Below, piece after piece: positions 1 through 9,934 of a stretch of DNA of 23,718 nucleotides (position 1 is its first letter; every line of letters starts with the position of its first letter). Both the position numbers and the translations under genes were made by a program. This DNA comes from Rodentolepis nana (Eukaryota; Platyhelminthes; Cestoda; Cyclophyllidea; Hymenolepididae), in contig UZAE01013326.1 of assembly GCA_900617975.1 (NCBI GenBank), positions 1 through 23,718 of the forward strand, given 5' to 3'. The notes under the pieces were generated by a model. It worked only from the letters and a program-made list of their open reading frames with translations. It did not search any database and was not told the origin of the DNA.

Positions 1-2821
1 GCATGGCCCATCGACTGGCTGAATGGGTTTACCACTTCAAGTCGTTTTGTCATACCAATGCTAAGAAAACAGAACGATCAAACGAGATATTTAGAAGCCT
101 ATAGGGCTATTACTTAGCACACCAAACAAACAACGGACACGATAAGTTCGAATTGAAGTCATGCACTGGGAAGAATAAGGAGAAACGCACAAGTGATCTC
201 CAAACCACCTGTTTGATTTTTTGATATGAGAGCAATCTGCTATGGATATATCAAGACAATTAGTCTGAACAGAAAGTGGCATTACTTTTCAACCGTTTTA
301 ATTTAGAAAAGAGGGGTGTGCGATAGACTTACCTCCACGTGGTGCACCCTGGGCAACGTATACTCATACGGCAAAAAAGTCTATTAATCAGCATTTGACT
401 TCTGACTTCAAAATACCATGGCCCGACTGCTTGTCATATTCGACCCCTTCCACAGTACTCATCTTACCTTTTCCCTACCTTTGTGTCTGTCTGCCTCTTT
501 TTCATCTGTGAATTGCCCTTCTGTTCCCCGCCCCTCGACTTTCTGCTACTTTGATGAACCTTCTCTCTGTGAAACTCGAAGTCAGCTAAATGTTTATTGA
601 TAGCTATCAAAACGCCTGCTATTTGAAATAAATAAATAATTTCGAAAAGAAATAAGCTTAGAGGCCGTGTTCTTCAGATCTCCAATTACTACAAAGTGAC
701 CAAGATAAAAGTAAATTAATACTATTTTTACTTAAAAGCAGTAAATACAAAGTATTGCGTGACCCCACACAGGTGTCCAATATTACTTTCGTAGGATGTT
801 GGACATAGAGACCATTTATCTTGGCCACACTCCAGCTTTATAGGGTCTGAGTTAACTTTGGCATAATAATATTAGAATAGAGACTAATCGTTGCTTATCA
901 TTTGCGCTAAATATTTCTTTTTAAAAAGAGCTTATTTAAAGGTTTTAGAACGTAATAGGTGAACCGTTCACTCAATCCAATCAACTGATGAATGAGCTCA
1001 AAATATATTGGGGCCAAGACCTCCAGATTTTTTTTACAACAATTTAGTCTTTTACAGGATTGATTTATCCCTTCCTTTATTCCTGTGTGTGCACTTTCTC
1101 ACTAGAAATGGTGGCTTCGCCATGAGTGATGCAAAAATGGACCTGCAGTAAATGGTCGCTCTTTAAATTGGAGTTTTCAGTCTCATGAGGAGTAAGGAGC
1201 AATTGTGGGCTTTACAACGTAAGAAATATGCGGGGGGGGGATACAATATCGCGGGTTCAAAAGGCACAGCAACTCATCGGTAATCAGTCACCCAGGTAGA
1301 AGCCGTAAATTCAGAAAAATAGGGGTGGGGGGAAGTAATTTAACAAGTTGGTCCTAAATTGTTGGCTATTTGATAAATCTTCCTTTTCTTCCATTTCTTA
1401 CAAGGGCGTTAAATAAAAAAAACCTGAAATAGGTACTAGTTGGAGGTATTAAATCTCAAAATGTTGGAGAAAACGAAGCTGAGATTTGTCGCTTTGATGA
1501 TGGCTTGGCTATGGGAAAAAAATATATTTTGGCGTTTCTAGGACTAATACATTTAATTAACTTTTGCATTTGATCAAAACAATGCCAGAATTATTAAAAA
1601 CATGCGTTGAATGGTGAGCGAATACGATCTGCTCCCACCAAAAGTTTTTTTTAGGTTAGAGGAAAATTCTTAGCCTTAACAATCATTAAGGAACCCTCAT
1701 TATTTTAAATCAAAACAAATGTAAGAGCAAAATGAATTACAGAATTTTTGAAAAGCAATTCATGAGCTTCCTAAAAACGAGTCAATGTTTGCAATAATCC
1801 TGAGCAAATTTATCACATACTTATCTGGGTATCTAGACGAACGACCTTCAGACTAAATAAAATGCTTGCGTAATACGGCATCAGTTAAATGCCTTCAAAG
1901 GCATCACAATAATAGCCATTTGTCAGGTGAAAATGAGACAAATTTCAATGCAAAAAAGATCCCGGAGCGAGACAATAAACTTCATGACAAAGAAGTGTTT
2001 AGGAAGGACACAATCTAGCGATCTTGCTATTCAACACTATAAGCAGGTTCAAAGCAACAAAGCAGAAGCTGTTATTACCGTCATTTAAAAGACAGCAATT
2101 AGATTATCACTCATTTTTCCAACAGAATAAGGCCAAAGGAAGTCAGTCTCGGTTATTAAATTATTAGGGAAGTAAAAGGAAGTTTTAGAAGTCTAGAGGG
2201 AATAGGTTTAGAAAGCAAAAGACAGAATATGCTTCCATGTTTGCCATTCTATTTCGTTACTTTCATATGCACGGCGTATTGTTGGATAAAATTATTTAAT
2301 AATTAATAACATTTACACAGTTATGCTAAATTGCCTTGCATAATTTTTACATAAAGTCGATCATTAAGTTCTTGTAAGTTTTGGACCTTGGAGCATGTTT
2401 ATAAAGCTTATAGGACTAGTTCAGAGGTTAATTATTTCCACTGATGCATTTACAGATATTGCATTAATGAAGCTCAAATAGTCAATACGGTCATATAATA
2501 ACTGCTGAAAAATATTGAGAAATACGATTAAAATAACCAAAAATAACGAATTTTATTTTGGCCAATCGTGACTGATTAGGTAGACACACAATATAAAACT
2601 AGCGTCTGGAGTGTCGATCAGGCTCAAAAATAGATGTATCTAAAAGGAGAATCTATCAAGTGGTCCGAAACACCGAGATCCGCACTCTGCGACACCAGAC
2701 TTCAAACAAAAACAAATAATTATTTCCACCTCACCTCTGTTATTCCGATCAAGTCCGAATAAGCGAAACACCAAAAAAAACAAATTTACAAAATCTCCGC
2801 GTATTATTAAGTTAAACTTAC
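1..2821 (-). other. Intron of the USP-like gene, running off the left edge
   Basis: This is the intron after the GLMNLGNT exon of the minus-strand protease gene. It begins at the donor complementary to 2820-2821 (ACG|GTAAGT). I searched the minus strand for the expected next exon, which should start with the catalytic Cys and a Phe/Tyr-Met-Asn-Ser stretch, and did not find it, so that exon should lie left of the window. Apart from the dispersed repeat at 341-639 I see only AT-rich sequence with short homopolymer runs, such as a G run near 1231. Confidence 0.55.
341..639 (+). repeat. Dispersed short retroposon-like repeat, copy 1
   Basis: This roughly 295-bp segment is clearly related to 10309-10600 in the same orientation. 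Both copies start at GGTGCACCCTGGGCAACGTA, a sharp boundary that opens with the palindrome GGTGCACC. Both end in a TTTGAAATAAAT(A/T)AA tail. Between these ends lies a shared pyrimidine-rich body with CATATTCGACCCCTT. The size, the A/T-rich tail and the absence of a plausible reading frame suggest a SINE or other non-autonomous retroposon. ATTCGACCC is one mismatch from the Pol III B box GWTCRANNC, but I could not find a convincing A box. A short open frame at 418-600 falls inside the repeat and is not a gene. Confidence 0.6.
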
Positions 2822-5800
2822 CGTGTTACCGAGATTCATCAGTCCAATGAGTCCGGCATTTCCAGAATTGTTGGATCGATTCGAAGAAGGGAGAGTGGAA
2901 TTAAAGCCTGAATGTCCCCCATGAAGCCTCGGGCCAGGAGATGTTGCTGAATATTCACCAGCTGAGGAAGTAGACGAAGTGGATGTTCGTAGGGAGTACA
3001 TGTTATTAACATTCCCATCAAGTTTTGAATATGAGCCGTAACCTGGATGGTCTGGAGAGTTGAGATTAGCAGAATCTGGCGAATCTAGCCCACGACTACG
3101 AGGCTTAGGCATTGGCTTTATATATGCCTCGTCTTTGCTCACTTCCTCTATTTCTTGATGACGTGGTTTACGTGGACGGATCTCAGCTGCGCAGACCAAC
3201 AGAAACATAAAATTAATTAAGTGGATTGATATGGGGACGAGATGCAAGCCTTAGATTTCACAAATCATTTTTTTCTATCGCGAATGCCATTGATTACACG
3301 GAAAGCAATAAAAACCTTTAAATCTACGCTTCACGCGATGAAACCTAGTCTCGGAGATAGTTTTACCTGAACAATGAACAAAAATGTATCCTGATTACTG
3401 AAAAAAACCAACACTACAAATGAAATGGATATTCAATACTGAATAATTTGAGAACGCGAAGGATATCAACTAACACAATTTTAATTGAAATTTTAGACGC
3501 TCAGAGTAACAGTTAACAGTGTGTACTAGAATATTTCTGGGTTAAATACACTAAATGAAGCCCAAAGAAAACCGAGAAATTCAACAAATGCACAATTTGT
3601 AAGAAAATACAGATAGGGAACGTAGAATCAGAGCTTAGTAACATAACCAAATAAACGTCTAAGGTACAGTAATTATATCCTGAAGAATAAAGACATATTA
3701 AGGTTTGAGCAAATTTGTCCGATCTGTTTGAAAAGAAAAATTGTGAATTGTGAAAAGTTCCATAGTCGCCAGAAGAAAGAAGAGGGGGGAGGGTTATATG
3801 CTTCTATGGCAGTTTATAATATTATAGATAAACACATTGAAATATTAAACCTCAAGTACATATGAGGCATTATTTTCCATCAATTTCCAATAATGAGAAG
3901 ACAAAAAAGTATTGACTATATCTACACATTTCATTTTACTTTTATCAGAAATGCATTTTGGTCAGGGCCCCAGGAAAAAATGTCTGCATGACTTGATACA
4001 CCTACGCAAGACCCACGCGTTTCAGAGGAAGTAAACTGGTAATAAAAATATCCGTTGGCAAATTCCATCTGTTCCCGGCATGCCCAAAAAGACCCAATAA
4101 TATTTAGAGAATAACAAAGCGAAAGTTAAGAGACAAGGTTACAACAATTAAATTCTGAAAAAACGATATAATATAGCAAATTTAAAGGCAAGCAATATAC
4201 ACAAAATAGTTTGCACTATGTGCCAGTTTAATTGCTTAGCTATAATTATACAAAGTAATGGCAACACAATGGTCAGTAAGTTGGACTACAGTAGCTGAAC
4301 ATTTAAGAAATAGTAAGACCAATTTAATTTTTTGAAACTAATAAAGAGAAATGAATAAGCACGGTAATTATCTTCGAAAATTCCCTATTTCAATAGAGAA
4401 GATATGGGCTATCACAACGAACATAATAAAGTTTGTTCGAGACGATCCCTCTCACAAAACCAAATGTACGAAGTATATATGAAAAACACAATATACGATG
4501 ACTTCCTTCCAATAGAGTATAAAGTTTTATATACCTAGCAGTCAATAAGTTACAAAGTGATAAATCAGATAATCTCATGTCCTTAATTTCCCAATATACG
4601 CGTAGACATAAGCAGAAAATAGCTAATTCATAAAAAGAAAAATAATAATAAAGTAAAATGACCTAATCTAAAATCTTCCAAATTGTTCACTTAAATATTT
4701 TAATTTGGTAAAGAAACGTCGATATCTTTAAATTGATCATTTCCACATTGTTGGCGATTCAAATCCAGAGATCAAATATTCAGAGCTTACCAGAAGTAGA
4801 GGCAAGCGCATAGACTCCACTACTAGTCGCTCTATTATAAATTGGCGGTGAACGCGTAGACAAACGAGTAAAGCTCCCCGAGAGTTGCGAATCCAATCTC
4901 TTGGTGGTGGTAAGAGCTTCGCGGCGACACGAAGAAGATAAAGAAGTTGGCGTATAGACACATTTACTGCCGTTGCCATAGGTACCGCGATCAGTATGAC
5001 TCTGATATGAAGTGGTAGGATTGTGCGTGGGGTAATCTGAGTAAATAAGTCGGGATGTAGAGCTAGATCTAGGGAGATTTCCAGAGATTCGATAACGATT
5101 AGCGGATGTTGAAGGCGTGGAGGAGTAGCATGGTTTGGTAGAATGGATATTTCGATAGTGCGTGGGCTGACTTTGGGGAATAGGTGGACGGGAGAAGCAA
5201 TCTCTTGAATTTGAAACCGGACTAATCAATTCATAGTTTTGATAATAAGATGAATTGTAACGGTGTTTATTGTCTGAAGCACGGTAGGGATCCACAGATG
5301 TTGCCCTATAATGATTAGGTGGACGAGAGGAACAATTCCTCAAGGGATCAGGATAGATAACGTCACGACGACGCGTGTAATCAAATTGAGGGGTATTCAT
5401 TCGCCTGATGTGGCGAAGTTACTAAAACTAAGACATAATAGGATCAACATAAAGTGCTTAAAGTTACATTCTTACAGAATAAAAGTTACAAAAGGCACCA
5501 ATAAAATGTATTTAAAAAAGGTAAATTAACAGTAAGTTCGTCTAAATAAATAAAATAAAGACGTTCATTGTAAATATAAACCAAATAGAGAGTTCAAAAA
5601 TAATTCCTAAAAATACTAATCAAAAATCAAAATCTATGCTAATCTCTGACCTGATAAAAGGTCCTCAAGAAAATAGCAAAATGATTCCAAAAATGCCTGC
5701 AAATCTAAAAGAACAATGTCAGCTGAGAAGACGCGAAAGTACACACTAAAGATAAACGTTGAAATATATCCTGAACAATACAAAAATCACGATTTCAGAA

Positions 5801-6342
5801 ACATGACGAAATATTAACATACAACGTTAGAAAAAGAAACTTCACATGGACAAAAAGCTAATTTTACATTCGAAATAGGATATAATAAAAAACAAGTCAA
5901 AAAGACCAAAGATAGAAATAAAAAAGAGACAATAGAAAATAGTAATAGGTCATATGTTAAAAATAGATTCCATCAGTGAATTTTGACATCATGAGAACAA
6001 AATACATCGTGCAGTGCAGTGAAACTAAAAGTGTACATTTTTAAAGTTATATGTACATAACTGAAAATACTTTCGCCCAAAAATAGAAGAAAAGAAACAT
6101 CAAAACCATTTATCTGTGAATTGCAAGAATACTTGAATTACAATAAAGAGTTAATGCTAAGGCGATTAAATTTCGAAATTCCAGATGAAATTTAAATAAA
6201 CAGCTTATAAGAATTATATAAATTTGGGCAACTCAATTTACTAAGAAGCATTGAAACAAGATAAGAAAACAAAGAAGCATGAATAAACATATTAGTCATA
6301 ATAACGTTGCCAAAATAAAAAGACTTACATCTGATAGTTCAT
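2822..6342 (-). CDS. Ubiquitin-specific protease (USP2/USP8/USP21-like), N-terminal part
   Basis: Predicted coding exons on the minus strand are 6342-6329, 5404-4791 and 3186-2822, giving 331 codons before the sequence leaves the last exon. That exon ends in GNAGLIGLMNLGNT, the start of the Cys box of peptidase family C19, where the canonical next residue is the nucleophilic Cys. The donor ACG|GTAAGT lies exactly between Thr and that Cys, so the catalytic domain is outside the window. The upstream region is rich in Ser, Tyr, Arg, Asn and Pro and looks disordered. A long disordered lead before a Cys box preceded by a small Gly-Leu-x-Gly-Leu run resembles USP2. The splice phases agree: AT|G (phase 2) and TCT G|CT (phase 1). 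An in-frame TAA lies just upstream of the ATG at 5400, so without the first exon translation would start at 5400. The expected role is deubiquitination; which USP it is remains uncertain. Confidence 0.72.
3187..4790 (-). other. Intron of the USP-like gene
   Basis: The donor is TCTG|GTAAGC (GT at 4790-4789) and the acceptor is GTCTGCGCAG (AG at 3188-3187) after a T-rich tract. Joining them keeps phase 1 and gives ...STSAEIRP.... I see no conserved reading frame, RNA gene or repeat in this 1.6 kb. Confidence 0.6.
5405..6328 (-). other. First intron of the USP-like gene
   Basis: The donor is CAGAT|GTAAGT (GT at 6328-6327) and the acceptor is CATCAG (AG at 5406-5405). Joining them in phase 2 places the short upstream ATG in frame with the large exon (M-N-Y-Q-M-R-M-N-T). 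The interior is very A-rich on the plus strand and shows no coding or RNA feature. Confidence 0.5.
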
Positions 6343-6355
6343 TTGCTCTAGCCAT
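6329..6355 (-). promoter_or_regulatory. Leader exon with two ATGs in different frames (possible overlapping uORF)
   Basis: On the minus strand this exon contains ATG at 6355-6353 (context TCAAATGG) and a second ATG at 6342-6340. After splicing to 5404 the second ATG is in frame with the protease. The first opens a 16-codon frame that runs across the splice and ends at a TGA inside the protease coding exon, overlapping the main start. Such an arrangement could lower translation of the protease. This is read directly from the sequence, but it depends on the predicted splice and has no transcript support. Confidence 0.4.
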
Positions 6356-6532
6356 TTGAAATATCGCGTAAAGAACTATAACAACTGCAAACTTAAACAC
6401 TAAAATAATTAACAGTAGTGTGTTATTTATTTTATTGATAAATAAATATTATATAACACAAAAATATACTTTTAATATGACTTATTAGTTATTTACTTTT
6501 TGACAGGCGCACTATATGTACATAGTGGAAAC
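6343..6532. promoter_or_regulatory. Likely bidirectional promoter between divergent genes
   Basis: Only about 190 bp separate the second ATG of the minus-strand protease gene from the ATG of the plus-strand C2-TIG gene. The interval is AT-rich and includes ATTATATAACA near 6449-6460. Divergent genes this close usually share a promoter. No specific factor site is claimed. The GACAG near 6501 could be an acceptor of a 5' UTR exon of the plus-strand gene. Confidence 0.4.
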
Positions 6533-9500
6533 ATGTTAGGAGCCTTAAGGAACCCTCCTAAAGTAGTTACTGTTAGAGGTACTGTTGCTCGCAGCTTATC
6601 ATTTTTCTTTTAGTTAATAAAGCTGTGGGCTTACGGAATACATATCTGGAAGGGAAGAAACGTGAGTATTCTGGATTTGATATTACTGTTTATAGATCGG
6701 AAGGATAACTATAAATGGAAAGTTAAAATAAAGGGTGGAAAGAAGACATTGGAATCTTACACTGTCAATGATGCTAACGGCAATCCTGTTTGGGATTTTG
6801 AAGCCACTTTGTAAAATAAGAGTTATCTTATATTTTTTAGTGAGATTGTAGATGTTAGTTTGCCGGTCGTTATCAAAATTACTGACTCTGACGATCATGA
6901 TGTGGGTCAGGTTGTTATTCCACTTGTTAAAATTCCGCCACGTCCGGTAAATTCTTCAACTAAACCTATGAATGAGAGTAACATTCGAATCAATGAGTTG
7001 GAACCTACAAGGAAAGTCTCTGAGGTCTATGGTAAAATATACTACTGGATTTGGGCTGAATCGTTCTATGAGGAAGGTGGACCTGAAAAATCGTCGAGGG
7101 GATCGATTATTAATCTTGATAAGGTTCATAGAAGTGCCTCCAGGCTATCTTCGTATGGTTTTAATTTTTTCTAAGTTATTCTCTATATAGGCATCTTCAT
7201 CGTCATAGGGACAGAGATGATGGCGCTTCTGTTGCCGGAAGTCAATTGAGCATGTATTCAACCACAAGCCAAAAGAAAAAGTGGTACAAACAGAATCCGA
7301 TTAAGAAAATCAAAGATAAGCACAGCAGTGGTGCCTCTCATCTTAGTAGCAGTATTAGGCATGGTGGAGGAAGTGAACTTGGTTATAGTATGTCTCAATC
7401 GATGAACTCTCTCTTCCCTCAGGAGCATGGTAATTTAGCAAATGATGTTTGATAACTCATAATCAGTAGATGGCTCTATTTTAGGCGGTGATGCTGGTTG
7501 TGGTCATTCGGGAAATGAAAGCGAAATTTTCGGTGGAAGTAATGTCGGTTCTTCTGGAGCCTATTTCAATGTGCCAACCGCTGGTGGGTTAGATTTTAAT
7601 ATCACTTTATTCCCTGATCTCTTATTTAGAAAATCCATTTCCAAGAGTGGGTAGTCCAAGGCGACTTAGTAGAGTCCGATCACCTTCATATGAACTTAAT
7701 TCTGAGACGTCAAGTAGACATGAGCCATCGCAACCACTTAATCGTAATAATTTGGCTCATTCACCACTTGCGTCATCTGATGAAGGTGAAGACACCCATG
7801 GCCAGCTGTTCCCCGCTGCAATTCCCCAATCTGCTAATTCATTTGAAGATTCTCCAACTCTTATTAGTGTTTCACCATCTACTGGCTCTCAAAGTGGTTA
7901 GTTTTCTATACACCTATGTAATCATTACTCCTTTAAGCTGAAACGGAAGTTCACATTTATGGAAAGAATCTCAATTCGCGTATAATGCGGCATGCTGTTT
8001 TGTTAGTGGATGATTACACAGTGGCAAATTATAAGTGGAGCGTGACGGAGGGATCTTGGACTGAAGAACCACAGGCAACGCATAGAATAACAGCCAAAGT
8101 CCCACCTAAAAAAGATGCCATTGTGTCGGAAAAAGTTTGGATTGATGTTGAAACTATGGCGCATGGACGTCTTCACTGTCCAATTCCATTTGTCTACAAC
8201 GTAAATGAAAAATCTCATCCTTCCAATGGACCACCTGCCAAATTACCAGAAACAACGTTTATCCGTAATTCTAGTATTCGTCTTTCTGATAATCGTGTTA
8301 GAAGAAGTATTCGCAAAGCCCCTGAAGGTAAATAATTTCTTCATTCCATTGATACTGGTGAAACAACTAATTTTATTTTCAGCTACGCCATTGAAAGCTA
8401 TTAGTCCGCCAACTGTCGAGGGTAGTGGTTTGGTCAGGAATTCAAGCATTCGTCTTTCTGATACGCGTAGACATAGAGGAGACCGAAGCACGAAGCCAGC
8501 ACAAACGGCCTTACCACCGACCAATGAGATCCCTATAAGTAGTGAAAATCGATCATCGGGTCTGGGTTCAGAAGCCTCATTTAGTGAATCCAATCCTCCA
8601 CTTTCTTCTATTTCCACGACTCTAACTTCAATTGAGGGTGAGGAGCGATTTCGTAATTCCATGCTATCTTTTATTAAATCAACCTGACAGACAATTATAT
8701 ATGCAGGCGAGTGAATTTACTAATTAAGCTCATCTAATGGGTCAAAGTGTGCATACTTTGAGTTAGTATTGTCTGTATTTTATTTGGAAAAGTAAACAGT
8801 TAAATTACCCTTTTTCCTTTTTCCATTGGCTCCTTAAATGGTACCAGTTCTAACATATTTCACCTTTTAATTCGGGAGCTTAAATTTGAGTAGGGAAATA
8901 ACTTACTCACGTGTTTTTTTGGTAAACTTCTTGTAAATCAGCATAAAAATCACATCAACTGGTTATTTTTACGATAAACACAAAAATTTAACCGTTATCA
9001 GATCTTCATTCAAGCACTTGATCAAGTTACCCTACCTATACGAATTATGTTGTTGAACTACTTGGTTAAATATAATCAAGACAACGTATAAAATTATTCA
9101 GCAATGAAAGGCACAAATTTATTTGAAATGTCATCTTCCAATCTTTAAGTACTACTTTGCTATCGATTATTCTTTTCCTGATTGAAACTCAGCTTTCAAT
9201 AAAGATTTTCCGTCAATTGGTGATTCCCTGTTCGTTGAAGTTTAATTTGCTTTGACTCAGTAATTTAAAATTCTTTTAGACTACTTGTTTGCCTTTTTTC
9301 TAAAATTACATAACTTTACAATTTGCGTAACGTTTACAGATGCTTAATAGGTTTCCTTTGGCTTTCTTAGAGAATTAGCTCGATACTTTCTCTGAAATCG
9401 ACTGACACCCAAATAACATATTACCATTGTTTTCACACCTTTAAATATGGTTATAAAAAATTATCCATGGTTCTAAGCGATGTTTTAGTTGATTCGATAC

Positions 9501-9934
9501 AAATTCGCAATTGTCTTCCTTGATTTTCCCTATTTCAATTACAACTCAATTCGAGAATAATCTATTTCGAGTCATATAAACTTTTTATTTGTACTAGAAA
9601 AGTATTTCTTCGGGTGCAGAAAAGCTCAATAGAAATATAATTACCAGAAAGATTGATTCACTGTGAATTTGTGTCGTGTAAAGTCCAGGAGATGGTGTAA
9701 ATATTAAATTTATTGTCTAAAGTGTTGGTTTGTATTTGATTTCTTTCAGACTTAAACGTAGGCTCGTTAGCCGATGCAACTGCTGTGATATCCAAACTTA
9801 AAGGCGAAGTGACCGAGTTAACGTCTGAGTTATCTCGCAAATCTGAGGATATTGATCGAGTCAGTGCTGATCTCTGTCGTTTGAGGATTCGTCTTCTTGA
9901 AGACGGAATGTATAAGTACCTCGAGAAGGTTTAG
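6533..9934 (+). CDS. C2 domain - IPT/TIG domain - coiled-coil protein
   Basis: Predicted exons: 6533-6578, 6614-6661, 6696-6810, 6841-7152, 7191-7429, 7485-7583, 7630-7896, 7938-8327, 8383-8637 and 9750-9934. They give 651 residues, with consistent phases at every junction. Residues about 11-136 form a C2 domain: VVTVRV, then DNYKWKVKIKGGKK, GNPVWDFEATF, VVIKITDSDDHD and GQVVIPLVKI. A basic, Ser-rich linker follows, with NPF (codons at 7632-7640) and RSPS-type motifs. Residues about 361-465 form an IPT/TIG domain that begins PTLISVSPSTGSQSG, continues AETEVHIYGKNL and ends CPIPFVYNV. Two copies of RNSSIRLSD follow. The last exon is a heptad-like helix ending RLRIRLLEDGMYKYLEKV. C2 plus NPF plus a short C-terminal helix recalls class I Rab11-FIP proteins, which do not carry a TIG domain, so I do not name it that. 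A membrane-trafficking adaptor is an inference. The ATG context is GAAACATGT. Confidence 0.72.
8258..8315 (+). repeat. RNSSIRLSD motif, unit 1
   Basis: The unit encodes TFIRNSSIRLSDNRVRRSIR near the end of the exon that carries most of the TIG domain. It is the first of six related units at this locus. It has RRS in its second half, a basic/Ser context suited to basophilic kinases (inference). Confidence 0.75.
8431..8480 (+). repeat. RNSSIRLSD motif, unit 2
   Basis: The unit encodes LVRNSSIRLSDTRRHRGDR in the exon 8383-8637, after a Pro/Gly leader. Reading past the donor at 8638 stays open for 16 more codons and then meets TGA. A retained intron would therefore give a short alternative tail that includes RFRNSML. 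Confidence 0.75.
8638..9749 (+). other. Intron before the coiled-coil terminal exon
   Basis: The donor is GAGG|GTGAGG and the acceptor is TTTCTTTCAG, joined in phase 1 (GAG G|AC TTA). At 1.1 kb it is the first long intron of the gene, after seven of 30-55 bp. No other coding or RNA feature is visible. A short minus-strand open frame at 9658-9840 is the antisense shadow of the exon. Confidence 0.55.

Noticed and set aside
418..600. A 60-codon plus-strand open frame
   Set aside because: It lies wholly inside the dispersed repeat, and its counterpart in the second copy is disrupted.
5311..5529. A 72-codon plus-strand open frame
   Set aside because: It is antisense to the protease exon and has AT-driven composition beyond it.
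6533..8327. Exocyst Sec5, because of the TIG domain
   Set aside because: Sec5 has its TIG domain at the N-terminus and no C2 domain, and the rest of its sequence is absent here.
8243..8662. A 139-codon minus-strand open frame
   Set aside because: It mirrors the motif exons on the plus strand, spans their intron, and has no features of its own.
6533..9934. Naming the gene as a Rab11 family-interacting protein
   Set aside because: The C2, NPF and terminal helix fit loosely, but known members have no TIG domain and the terminal helix lacks the usual Tyr-Ile-Asp core.
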